The position numbers were made by a program, and so were the translations under genes. Shown here piece by piece: positions 13,562 to 22,217 of a DNA stretch of 64,000 nucleotides. How positions within the stretch are numbered: the first letter of the stretch is position 1; every line of letters begins with the position of its first letter. The notes beneath the pieces were generated by a model. The model saw nothing but the letters and a program-made list of their open reading frames with translations. It searched no databases and was not told the DNA's origin. The stretch spans positions 9,381 through 73,380 of the forward strand of contig JBAXFU010000005.1 in NCBI GenBank assembly GCA_037139735.1, read 5' to 3'. Source of the DNA: UBA2402 sp037139735. GTDB taxonomy: Bacteria > Planctomycetota > Phycisphaerae > Phycisphaerales > UBA1924.

Positions 13562-16374
13562 GAAGCGTTCTCCCGGTCGGCATCGCCCAGTCGCATCACC
13601 CACAACTCGAGCATGACGCGCTCCGACGAGGCGATCTGGTCGAGGACGTGCGCGGCCTTCCTGCGCTGCTCGAGGTTCGACGCCAGGATTTCGGCGACAC
13701 GATCGGCCCTGGCGGGAAACTCGCAGCAGGTGGCGTACGCCATGAGTTCGACGAGCGTGACTTGACGGGCCGCGAAGACCTGCACCCGGCCCGCGGCGAG
13801 CCGCTCGCGGGCCTCCTTGTTGCGAAGGATCGCGGCGATGCTCAGCGGCTCGCGGCCCGTGGGCACGAGCGACTGGGCCTCGCGGATGGCGGCGGCCGCC
13901 ACCTGCTCGACGGCCTGTTCGGCGGGCATCGTCCGGTCGCCGCCGCCGGAGGGCGCAAGGCGACCGGCGTAGGCGTCGGCGAGCGTCGCCCCGATGGCGT
14001 CGGCGATGGCGTCGATGCCGTCGCCGGCCAGCAGTTCGAGCGTCCGCTCCACGAGCGCGCGCCGCAGGGCGACGGGCCACGACGAGTGTCGCGGCGAGGG
14101 GAGCGAGTCGATGCCGATCACCGTCTTGAGGAGTTCGGCGTTTCGAGGCGTGGCGGCGATGAAGGGCGCGAACTCGAGCATCGCCGCGGCCACGGCGACA
14201 TCGGACCCACGCCGCTTGAGCGTCGTTTGCGCCTCCGACTGCACCCGCTCGGGCGACCCCCTGAACGCGGTCTCGACGAGCAGTCGGGCCTCCATGAGCG
14301 TGGGCGTGTCGCTGAACGTCGAGAGGAGTTGCAGACGTTCGGAGATGCGTTGCTGCGCGGCCACGAACTGCACGGCCCACGCCGTCGACTCCCGTCGAAG
14401 GATCGACGGACGCGTCGAGGTCGCCAACGACGCGACTCGCTTCTCCAGTCCGGCGTCGAGGTCGAGCAGGAGCAGATCCACCTCCCCCGCCGCCGCCGCC
14501 GCTCGCGACTCGTCGAGTCCCGCCGCGGCGAGCATGCTCGCCCCCTGGCACAGCCTCGCCATCGCCACGGCACGAACCGCGCGACCCGCCACGGTGTCGG
14601 CGGCGGGCGACTCGAGTTCCCTCGCGGCCGCCTTGAGCCACGCCTCGTGCGTCGTGGCCTTCGACGGCGCGGGACGCCCGGCCCACGCCGACGCGTACTG
14701 GGCCCGCACCCTCGCACGCTCATCGTCGCGGGCGTCGGCCCTGAGCACCATCGTCGCATCGACTCCCGGAGCCCCCGAGCGGGTCGCCAGGGCGCGGGTG
14801 ATGACGTGCAGGTCGTCGGCGTGAATGGCGGGCTGGTCGAACTTGGCGAGCAGCCACGCCCGCGACGGATCCTCCGCACGCCACGCAACGGCGCACGCGA
14901 GTTCCGTCAGCGTCCGGAAGGTGGCCTCGTCCTGCGAGGGGTCGGGCCCGGTGAGCATGATCCGATCCATCGCGGCCAGCACCAGCGAGGCGGGCGACAC
15001 GGCCTGCGACGCCTTCGCCGCCTCGAGCCACTTGCCCCACGCCTGCACCCGGGCGTCGATCATCGCCGGATCGCTCGTGGCGTCGCGTGCGACCATGCTC
15101 GCGGCGAGGGATCGCAGCCATGCCGAGACGCCCTGATCGAAGGTCGTCTCGCCCACGCCGCCCGGACCGAAGATCTGCGACACCAACGCCTCGACGCGCC
15201 GCACCATGGCCTGCGGCAGGTCGCGTTCGCGAGCGAGCCTCGCGACGACGCCCGCCGTCCAGACGCTGCCGACAAGCTGCGACGCGGCGGGCGGATTCGT
15301 CCCGCCCGGGGCGTGGTCCGCGATGGCGTCCAGTACGCCCGGCCCCTCCTGCTGACGTGCCGCCCCCGCGTAGACCGCGTCGATCACCGCATCGACGGCG
15401 CGGATGCGTTCGTCCGCCAACGCCGAGGGCCATGCGTCCCCCAGCATCGCGTACGCGTGGGAGAAGGCTTCCGGCCCGCCACGCTCGCCGCCCCTGATCG
15501 CCGCCGTCGCGGTCTCGAGATCTCGCACCAGGTCGGGCCATTCCGCCACGTGCGTCGGCGGTGCGGGAGTCGGCGTGGACGAGGTCGCCGGCATCGACGT
15601 GGCGTTGAGCGGCCGTGGCGGCACGTCGCCCGGCGTGGCGGCCGGCGCGGCGGCCACCGGCGACGAGGCCGGGGACTGGCTCGGCCCGGTCGCCGGCGCA
15701 GGCGAGGGGGAAGCCGACGATGATCCCGGCGACGGCCGCATCGACACCACGACGATCACCACGGCGGCGACGCCGAGCAGACTCAGCAACCCTCCGAGCA
15801 GCCAGCCGATGAGCACGATCACGCCGCGGGAGGGATCGACCGGCGCAGGGTCGGGATCGAGGACCGAGCGTCCCGCCACGACCGGCCGCGGCCGGTTCCC
15901 CGTCGTCGGCGAGCCGCCGCCATGCTGCAGGGTCGCGAGCCATGCGGCCAGTTGCGTCGGGTCGATTCCCCGCTCGGCCCCCAGGGCCACGACGTGGCGC
16001 ATGACCTCGCGTGACCATCCGCCTCCCGCGGCGACGACGGCCATCACCTGAGCCCTGAAGTCGTCGGGCATGACGGGCTCGCGAGGCTGGAAGGCGGCGG
16101 ACCGATCCGATGTGAGGAGCTTCGACGCCGCCGCGTGGAGCGCCATCCGAAGTTCATCGGCCTGCGGCGCGGACCTGTGGGGATGCTCGCCGATCAGCCG
16201 CAATCTCGCGTGCAGGGCGTCGACGATCTGCACGTCGGTCCATGGACCTTGCCCCTCGAGGCCGAGCAGCGAACTCGGACGCTCGAGGTCGATCGCGTCG
16301 CCGAGGTACAAGGCCACCGCGGCCGCCGCACGGATGCGGCCGTCATCGCCGGGAACGGAGGCGGGGAGGGTCAT
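13558..16374 (-). CDS. Large single-pass membrane protein, operon gene 4
   Basis: 938 residues. The N-terminal 90 residues (SSLLGLEGQGPWTDVQIVDA, LHARLRLIGEHP) look like a compact helical, J-domain-like module on the cytoplasmic side. One membrane helix spans about 184-211, then a Ser/Pro/Ala-rich linker of about 70 residues leads to a roughly 650-residue helical outer domain. No enzyme motif was recognised. The ATG at 16374 overlaps the upstream stop (ATGA), and its own stop overlaps the next start. It is the only member of the operon with both a cytoplasmic module and a large outer domain, so it could transmit a signal or anchor a complex. Confidence 0.6.
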   Translation of the reverse strand: MTLPASVPGDDGRIRAAAAVALYLGDAIDLERPSSLLGLEGQGPWTDVQIVDALHARLRLIGEHPHRSAPQADELRMALHAAASKLLTSDRSAAFQPREPVMPDDFRAQVMAVVAAGGGWSREVMRHVVALGAERGIDPTQLAAWLATLQHGGGSPTTGNRPRPVVAGRSVLDPDPAPVDPSRGVIVLIGWLLGGLLSLLGVAAVVIVVVSMRPSPGSSSASPSPAPATGPSQSPASSPVAAAPAATPGDVPPRPLNATSMPATSSTPTPAPPTHVAEWPDLVRDLETATAAIRGGERGGPEAFSHAYAMLGDAWPSALADERIRAVDAVIDAVYAGAARQQEGPGVLDAIADHAPGGTNPPAASQLVGSVWTAGVVARLARERDLPQAMVRRVEALVSQIFGPGGVGETTFDQGVSAWLRSLAASMVARDATSDPAMIDARVQAWGKWLEAAKASQAVSPASLVLAAMDRIMLTGPDPSQDEATFRTLTELACAVAWRAEDPSRAWLLAKFDQPAIHADDLHVITRALATRSGAPGVDATMVLRADARDDERARVRAQYASAWAGRPAPSKATTHEAWLKAAARELESPAADTVAGRAVRAVAMARLCQGASMLAAAGLDESRAAAAAGEVDLLLLDLDAGLEKRVASLATSTRPSILRRESTAWAVQFVAAQQRISERLQLLSTFSDTPTLMEARLLVETAFRGSPERVQSEAQTTLKRRGSDVAVAAAMLEFAPFIAATPRNAELLKTVIGIDSLPSPRHSSWPVALRRALVERTLELLAGDGIDAIADAIGATLADAYAGRLAPSGGGDRTMPAEQAVEQVAAAAIREAQSLVPTGREPLSIAAILRNKEARERLAAGRVQVFAARQVTLVELMAYATCCEFPARADRVAEILASNLEQRRKAAHVLDQIASSERVMLELWVMRLGDADRENAS

Positions 16375-19100
16375 GGCGGGCCACCCCCGGGACGCGGCGT
16401 GGCGAGCTTGAGCCGCTGCTCGAGCACGTCGAACTTGGCGTCCCACGGCGCGGGACCGTATCGAGGCCGCAGCGTCTTGAACTGCTGGAGCACGGCAAGG
16501 GCCTTGGCCTGATCCTGCTTGGCGATCAGGCGGATCGACTCGAGCCTGGCCTCGTACCACGCGTCGGAATCCTCCTCGGCCGAAGCCAGCATCTCGAGCC
16601 ACGCCTGCACGGCCTGATCGAGTCGACCGGCCTCCTCCCCCAGGGTCGCAAGCCGCCGGAGCGAGCCGAGCGTCTTGAACCCCTTGTCGACCTGCTCGCG
16701 ATCGAGTTGCATGGAGAGGTCTCGCATCGCCACGTCGCCCCGCAGTCGCCAGAGGGCGGCGGCCGCGTCGGCCACGCCGTCGCGGATGTTGGCGAGCGCG
16801 GCGGGCGTGAAGTCGGCGTGAAGCAGCACGCGAGTGCCTCCCGCGACGACGCGCGAGGCGGCGTCGACATCGTTGCGGTCGGCGTTCCACTGGTCGAGGG
16901 CGCGACGGAAGAGGAATCGTTCGGCGGCGGGCACGAAGGGCCCGCCCAGCGCCCGCAGCACGTCGAGTTCTCTCGCCTCGGCCTCGCCGTCCCGCTTGGC
17001 CACCGCGATCTGGAATCGCCGGTAGCCGAGTTCATCGGCCAGCTTGGACAGATCGACGCCATGGAACTTGGCGAGCGAGTCGATGATCGTCAGCGCCTCC
17101 TGGGCCGTCGAGACGTCGGGAACCGTCGCCCCCAGCGCCACCTCGGCGACGCGACGGGCGCGATTCGCCGCCACGTCGGCCATCCGCCTCGCCCCGGCCT
17201 CCTCGGTCGCGGTCGCCTCGGCCACTTCCTGACGCAGCAGGTCCATCGCCACGTCGACGAACTTCACGCCGGCGAAGTCGCGGGGCGAACCGCCCGCCGA
17301 CTGCCTCCACGCTCGGTACAGGCCGTCCGCGGCCACCGAACGGGCGGCGCGGTGCACCGGATCCTCCCGCGGCACCTTCAGCAACGCGTCGATCTCGGTG
17401 GCCGTGAGCGCCTTGCCGCTCCCCGACCGCTGCAGCACCATCGCGTTGGCCTCGCGGGTGTTGGGGAAGGTCTGGATGAACAGCGTCTCGAGTCGCTCGC
17501 GACGGCCCTCGAGCCCCTTGGCCCCTTGCTTGGCGGCCAGTCCCAGCGAGACGATGGCATACTGCAACGCGTTGCGACGATCCGCTTCGGGCCCTGGCAA
17601 GGCGAAGGCCTGTTCGAGCGTCGTCGCCGCCTCCTCGAGCAGTCCGGCGTAGTGCTGCGACAACCCCATGCAGATCGTCGCCTGCAGCCGCGTCGACGCA
17701 AAGGACGCAGCGTCGGACGAGGCCAGGCACCCGCGGAAGAGTTCGGTCGCGACGCGATACGCGTCGACCGTCTCGGCATCCTTGGTCGGCGCGTTCGCCG
17801 CGTCCGGCCGGCGCGTCTTGTGCAGGTCGCGGGCGTCGTCGAAGGCCCGCAACGCTCGAACGTAGGTGTTGATGAAGCCCTCGGTGCCGATGATCGCCGT
17901 GCCGTACTGGCGCACGAGGCTCATCACGTGCCCGACCTCGCCCCGGGCCACCAGATCGGCCATCGCCACCTGCGCCGTCTCCTGCGCCTTGACGCGAAGC
18001 CCCTCGCGAAAGTCCGGCGTTCGCAACGCGCCGAGCGAGACGATCGCCAGTTGCCTGGCGTCGGCCAAGGCCAGCGGCCGCGGCTTGCCCGAATCGTCGC
18101 GTCTGGCCTTGGTCACCGCGATGTCGATCTCCGACCAGCGATCGTCCGCCGCCAGCACCACCAGGCGCCGACGCAGCAGTTGGTCGCCGACCTCCTTGGG
18201 CAGTTCGGAGGCCTGGTCCAGTTCCATCAGCCAGCGGATGGCCTCGACGTGGTTGCCCAGCCGCGAACTCGCCAACGCGCACCCGGTCACCGCCTTGGCG
18301 ATGTGGTCGTAGCGGATGAGATCGAGCGGCGCCCGGTCGATCGTCGCGGGCCGGCCCGGCAACGCGTTGAGCAGCACCCCGAAGTGTTCCATCGCCTTCG
18401 CGGCGTGCTGCTGCTCGCCCGTCAGCATCGACAGGTACAACGACGCCCAGCCCGCGCGAAACTCCGCCCTCGAACGCTGCTCGCGAAGCTCGTCGATCTG
18501 CGTCCGCACCTTCGCCAGATCATCCTCGCCGATGCCCGCGCGATCGCGACGCTCCTCGAGCGTCTTGAGCCGCCCCGCCAACTCCCGGCCCAGCCGCTGA
18601 AAGACCGGCGTCACCTCCGTCAACACCCGCCTGGCCTCGGCCAGTTCCTCGGGCGTGGCGAGCAGCAACTGGTGACGCTCCACCAGGTCCTCCATCGGCA
18701 GGTACTGCGCCGTCGCCAGCGTCAGCCGCAACGCGGGCGTCGCTACCTCCGGCACCTTCGCCAAGAGTTCGCGGCAACGTCCCTCGATGGCCTGTCGCTC
18801 CGCGGGCGTCGGGCTCCCGTCGAGCATCCTCGCGTACAGGTCGCCCAGCGATTCCGCCACCACTCGCCTCGTCTCGCCCTGGGCCGTCTCGAGCCGCTGA
18901 CGCAACGACGCCGCCAGCGGTTTGGTCAGTCCCAGGTCGAGCAAGTAGGCATCGGCGGGCGGCACCGGCCGCTCCGAGACCGGCCGCTCCGACACTGGCC
19001 GCTCCGGGGCCGGCGGCGGCGGGGCTTGACGTGCCATCGCCACGCCGCAGCACACGACCCACGCCATCCACCCCGCGCGCATGCTCACCGGGGCGGTCAC
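16371..19100 (-). CDS. Exported TPR-like helical repeat protein, operon gene 3
   Basis: 909 residues. It has an N-terminal signal peptide (about 25 residues, WMAWVVCCGVAMARQ), a short PERPVSERPV repeat, then helical hairpins through to the C-terminus (for example YAGLLEEAATTLEQAFALPG and AVQAWLEMLASAEEDSDAWY), suggestive of TPR/SEL1-type scaffolding. No catalytic motif is seen. The GTG at 19100 overlaps the upstream stop (GTGA); an in-frame ATG at 19082 is also possible. As an exported scaffold between a VWA protein and a large membrane protein, it may bridge them. That is inference. Confidence 0.6.
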   Translation of the reverse strand: MTAPVSMRAGWMAWVVCCGVAMARQAPPPPAPERPVSERPVSERPVPPADAYLLDLGLTKPLAASLRQRLETAQGETRRVVAESLGDLYARMLDGSPTPAERQAIEGRCRELLAKVPEVATPALRLTLATAQYLPMEDLVERHQLLLATPEELAEARRVLTEVTPVFQRLGRELAGRLKTLEERRDRAGIGEDDLAKVRTQIDELREQRSRAEFRAGWASLYLSMLTGEQQHAAKAMEHFGVLLNALPGRPATIDRAPLDLIRYDHIAKAVTGCALASSRLGNHVEAIRWLMELDQASELPKEVGDQLLRRRLVVLAADDRWSEIDIAVTKARRDDSGKPRPLALADARQLAIVSLGALRTPDFREGLRVKAQETAQVAMADLVARGEVGHVMSLVRQYGTAIIGTEGFINTYVRALRAFDDARDLHKTRRPDAANAPTKDAETVDAYRVATELFRGCLASSDAASFASTRLQATICMGLSQHYAGLLEEAATTLEQAFALPGPEADRRNALQYAIVSLGLAAKQGAKGLEGRRERLETLFIQTFPNTREANAMVLQRSGSGKALTATEIDALLKVPREDPVHRAARSVAADGLYRAWRQSAGGSPRDFAGVKFVDVAMDLLRQEVAEATATEEAGARRMADVAANRARRVAEVALGATVPDVSTAQEALTIIDSLAKFHGVDLSKLADELGYRRFQIAVAKRDGEAEARELDVLRALGGPFVPAAERFLFRRALDQWNADRNDVDAASRVVAGGTRVLLHADFTPAALANIRDGVADAAAALWRLRGDVAMRDLSMQLDREQVDKGFKTLGSLRRLATLGEEAGRLDQAVQAWLEMLASAEEDSDAWYEARLESIRLIAKQDQAKALAVLQQFKTLRPRYGPAPWDAKFDVLEQRLKLATPRPGGGPP

Positions 19101-20257
19101 GGCTTGGCCTCCTTGACGGTGGCGGCGGGAAGCGTCGGCGACGCGGGGAGTCGCCGCAGCGGCTCAAAGTCGAGGGCGGGATGCCTGGGGAACCGGTCGG
19201 CGAGCCGGTTGCGAAGCGCGTGGGCGCCGCGGAGATCGCCCGATTCGGCCATGGCCAACGCGGCTTCGGCCATCGCCACGCCCGTCACGTACGGGCATGC
19301 GTGCTCCATCGTCGCGGGAATGGCGAGCAGTTCGGCCACCGCGAGCATGCGGGACTCGTCGTCTTGCTCTCGCAGCAGCGAGCGGCCGATGGCGCAGCGA
19401 CACCATGCCGCCAGCCACGGAGCGGGCGCCGGCTCGGCCGCCACTCTCGTCCGAAGCCGCTCGCGGGCCTGCGCTCTGGCCGCCGCATCGCCGGCGCGGG
19501 CCGCGACGATGTCATAGACCAGCCGCACGGCGTCGTCGGCCGCGACAGGTTCCGCCGGCAGCGTGCTGGACCCCAGTTCGGTCTGCATCGAGGTTCGATA
19601 GATCGCCCCCAACGCGGCGGCGCGTCCGGTTCGTTCCCTGGGCTGCGCCCGCAGCCACGTCTGCACCGCGGGCGTCGCCAGCCAGATCGGCGGCAACGAC
19701 GGATTGAGCCGCGTGACCTCGTCGGCCGGCGTGAGATCGGTCGGGTCGATCGTGTCGCCTCCTCGCACGATCAGCCGGGGCGTCGGATCCCCCTCGCACG
19801 CCTCGAGGTACGACAGGAACGGATCGACCGCGAGCGTGTTGGCGCCTCGCGCCACGCGGCAGAGCAGCAGGCCGCCGGCGACCAGTTGCGCCATCGGGCC
19901 GCGACGCCCCGCGTATCGATCCTCGAGCGACTCGAACAGGGGCTCGGCCCCGCCAAGATCGCCTCGCTCGAGCCGCGTGCGGGCTCGCCACGCGGCCTCG
20001 GCCGCCGCGGCGTGCGCCGAGGCGTCCGATGCGAACCGCCCCTGCACCGAAACCACCATGTCCCACGGCACGCGGCGTCCTTCTGCGTCGCGAGATGGCC
20101 CCACGAGCACCCCGTCGATGCCCACGCCGAGCACAGGCTCGACCACGGCGGGCATGCCGCGACGAACGACGACCTCCTGCGCAGCCGCGAACCGCCACTG
20201 AACGCCCGCGACGGCGAACGCGGCGAAGACGACATGGATCGCGCGGCGGGAGGTCAT
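19097..20257 (-). CDS. Exported protein of unknown function, operon gene 2
   Basis: 386 residues with a signal peptide (AIHVVFAAFAVAGVQWRFAA, cleavage near AAAQE). The mature protein is mostly helical (AAAEAAWRARTRLERGDLGG, AEPLFESLEDRYAGR) and hints at a few TPR-like pairs. Two cysteines occur in WCRCAIG. No family is recognised. The ATG overlaps the stop of the VWA gene (ATGA), and its stop overlaps the GTG of the TPR-like gene. The tight coupling indicates a shared complex. Confidence 0.6.
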   Translation of the reverse strand: MTSRRAIHVVFAAFAVAGVQWRFAAAQEVVVRRGMPAVVEPVLGVGIDGVLVGPSRDAEGRRVPWDMVVSVQGRFASDASAHAAAAEAAWRARTRLERGDLGGAEPLFESLEDRYAGRRGPMAQLVAGGLLLCRVARGANTLAVDPFLSYLEACEGDPTPRLIVRGGDTIDPTDLTPADEVTRLNPSLPPIWLATPAVQTWLRAQPRERTGRAAALGAIYRTSMQTELGSSTLPAEPVAADDAVRLVYDIVAARAGDAAARAQARERLRTRVAAEPAPAPWLAAWCRCAIGRSLLREQDDESRMLAVAELLAIPATMEHACPYVTGVAMAEAALAMAESGDLRGAHALRNRLADRFPRHPALDFEPLRRLPASPTLPAATVKEAKP

Positions 20258-21207
20258 TCCGGGACGAACTTGTAAGTCCCCTTGGTGGACGCGGCGATCT
20301 CCTTCATCGCGAGTTCGCCCTGCGTGCTGCCCAGGCAGATGCAGTGGATCGGAATCTTGACCTTCTCTCGCAGCTTCTGCAGCGCGGGCATGATGTCGTT
20401 GAACTCGCCGTCGGTCATGAAGTAGATGGCGTCGGGACGGGGCCGCATGGTGTGGATGACCTCGAGACCGGAGAGGGGCTCGGTGCCTCCGTTGGCCACC
20501 AGGGTTCCGAACTGCGCCCGGGCCCATCGCTTGCCCGCATCGGAGGCCTCTCGCCACTCGGCCTTGTCGCCCACGATCATGTGCACCGTGCTGAAGGCCA
20601 CCACCACGAACGAGCTGGTGGGCGTCATGGCGTTCACCGACTTGATCAACTGCTCGCGAAGGTTGATGATCCGCCGTCCGTCCATCGAGGAACTGACGTC
20701 CACGAGGAAGGCGAACCGCGACCCTGTCGCCTCGACGCCGAAGAACGAGGCGCCCGACCCGCCCCCGCCGCCGCCCGAGCCGCCCAGGCCCATCCCGCCC
20801 GAGCCGGACAGGTCGCCGCCGCCGCCTAGGTCCCCCACCGAGGTCGCCTGCGTCGCGCCGCCGACGGCGGCATCGGCGACGATGGTGTCGTCCGTCCGCA
20901 TCGGATCCTGCGGACCGGTTTCCGGAGGCAGGTCGGGAATCGCGGGCAATGCCCCGGCCGATTCCGCGGCCGCCTCCAGCGCGGCCAAGTCTCCCTGCGT
21001 CATCACGGCCATCTCGACGGGCCCGGCGGCCCCGCCGCCGTCGTCGCCCCCGCCGCCGCCGCGAACCAGCACGAGCGCGGCGATGACGATGAAGCAGGCG
21101 TGCGCGGCCAGCGACATCAGCAGCGCAGGGAGCATCGTCCGCCGAGCCCACGCGGGGATGGCGTCTGGTCGAGGCTGGACCTCCAAGGTGGCTGGGGTGG
21201 CGGACAT
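20254..21207 (-). CDS. Membrane-anchored VWA domain protein, operon gene 1
   Basis: 317 residues from ATG 21207. A single N-terminal membrane helix (about 25-49, LPALLMSLAAHACFIVIAAL) is followed by Gly-rich and acidic linkers. A von Willebrand factor A domain from about 160 to the end has a complete MIDAS: DVSSS (170-174), Thr242 in NGGTEP and Asp266 in MTDGEF. VWA domains bind protein partners through the coordinated metal. It heads a five-gene unit in which every junction is a 4-base overlap. In many bacteria VWA proteins pair with MoxR ATPases, but none is present here. The frame is open to an ATG at 21288; 21207 is preferred because it precedes the membrane helix by a normal distance. 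Confidence 0.8.
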   Translation of the reverse strand: MSATPATLEVQPRPDAIPAWARRTMLPALLMSLAAHACFIVIAALVLVRGGGGGDDGGGAAGPVEMAVMTQGDLAALEAAAESAGALPAIPDLPPETGPQDPMRTDDTIVADAAVGGATQATSVGDLGGGGDLSGSGGMGLGGSGGGGGGSGASFFGVEATGSRFAFLVDVSSSMDGRRIINLREQLIKSVNAMTPTSSFVVVAFSTVHMIVGDKAEWREASDAGKRWARAQFGTLVANGGTEPLSGLEVIHTMRPRPDAIYFMTDGEFNDIMPALQKLREKVKIPIHCICLGSTQGELAMKEIAASTKGTYKFVPE

Positions 21208-21325
21208 CACGTGGATCTTCGGCGCAACTGACGCTAGGTCGCCCGGTCCCGCCGAGCGAGCGGGTCGCGTCGTGGCGGTGACGGGCATGACTTCATCGAC
21301 CGACGCGGGTCGATCGCTGTCGCCT

Positions 21326-21331
21326 TACACT
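21326..21331 (+). promoter_or_regulatory. -10-like box before pyrH
   Basis: TACACT ends 8 bases before the ATG at 21340 and there is no Shine-Dalgarno. This suggests a leaderless pyrH transcript and supports the upstream start. Confidence 0.4.
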
Positions 21332-21339
21332 CCCCCATC

Positions 21340-22119
21340 ATGGCATCCCCGACCAACGGCTCCTCCCCCGGTTCTACGACCTCGCCCCGCGGCGGTTCCT
21401 CCCCTGCGGGACGCCGCAAGCGGATCCTCCTCAAGATCAGCGGCGAGTCGCTGGGCAAGCCGGGCGGGTTCGGGATCGATTCGGACGAACTCGACACCAT
21501 CGCCCGCGAGATCAAGCTCGCCACCGCCGCGGGGGCCCAGCTGGCCGTGGTGGTCGGCGGCGGCAACATCATCCGCGGGGCCGAGCTCGCGGCCCAGGGC
21601 CACATCCATCAGGCCACGGCCGACCACATGGGCATGCTGGGCACGGTCATCAACGGCCTGGCCCTCAAGGAGAAGCTCCTGTCGCTGGGCCAGGACTGCC
21701 GCGTGATGAGCGCCATCGAGATCCGGGCGGTGGCCGAGCCCTTCATCCGCAGCCGCGCCCTGCGACATCTCGAAAAGGGTCGCGTGGTGATCCTGGTGGC
21801 GGGCACCGGCAACCCCTTCTTCACCACCGACACCTGCGCGTCGCTTCGGGCCACGGAACTCGAGTGCGAGGTGCTCCTCAAGGCCACGAAGGTCGACGGC
21901 GTCTACACCGCCGACCCCAAGAAGGACCCCACCGCCACCAAGTACGACACCATCGCGCTCAACGACGCCATCAACCAGCGTCTCAAGATCATGGACATGA
22001 CCGCGTTGGCGATGTGCAACGAGAACAAGGTGCCCGTGATCGTCTTCGACTACAAGGTGCCCGGCAACATCGCCAAGGTCGTCGCGGGCGAGCGGATCGG
22101 CACGCTGGTCAGCGCGTGA
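21340..22119 (+). CDS. pyrH: UMP kinase
   Basis: 259 residues. The amino acid kinase fold is clear: RILLKISGESLG, VVVGGGNIIRG, HMGMLGTVINGLALKEKL, ILVAGTGNPFFTTDTCASLR and LLKATKVDGVYTADPKKDP. These are diagnostic of bacterial hexameric UMP kinase, which makes UDP from UMP and ATP. The protein carries about 25 extra N-terminal residues, rich in Ser, Pro and Gly. A -10 box 8 bases before the ATG supports that start. Frr or tsf, frequent pyrH neighbours, are absent. It is convergent with pckA, with a strong hairpin between. Confidence 0.96.
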   Translation: MASPTNGSSPGSTTSPRGGSSPAGRRKRILLKISGESLGKPGGFGIDSDELDTIAREIKLATAAGAQLAVVVGGGNIIRGAELAAQGHIHQATADHMGMLGTVINGLALKEKLLSLGQDCRVMSAIEIRAVAEPFIRSRALRHLEKGRVVILVAGTGNPFFTTDTCASLRATELECEVLLKATKVDGVYTADPKKDPTATKYDTIALNDAINQRLKIMDMTALAMCNENKVPVIVFDYKVPGNIAKVVAGERIGTLVSA

Positions 22120-22149
22120 AGCGCCGGGACATCATCGTGAACGCCTGAA

Positions 22150-22185
22150 ACGACGCGAGCGAGACCATGGTCTCGCTCGCGTCGT
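22150..22185. terminator. Bidirectional hairpin between pyrH and pckA
   Basis: A perfect inverted repeat with 18-base arms centred on CATG lies between two convergent genes, 30 bases after the pyrH stop and 32 bases after the pckA stop. There is no long T run on either side, so termination would rely on the very stable stem. Confidence 0.65.
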
Positions 22186-22217
22186 CGTTGATGGGCCGCT
22201 CCTGAGCGTCGTCGGGC

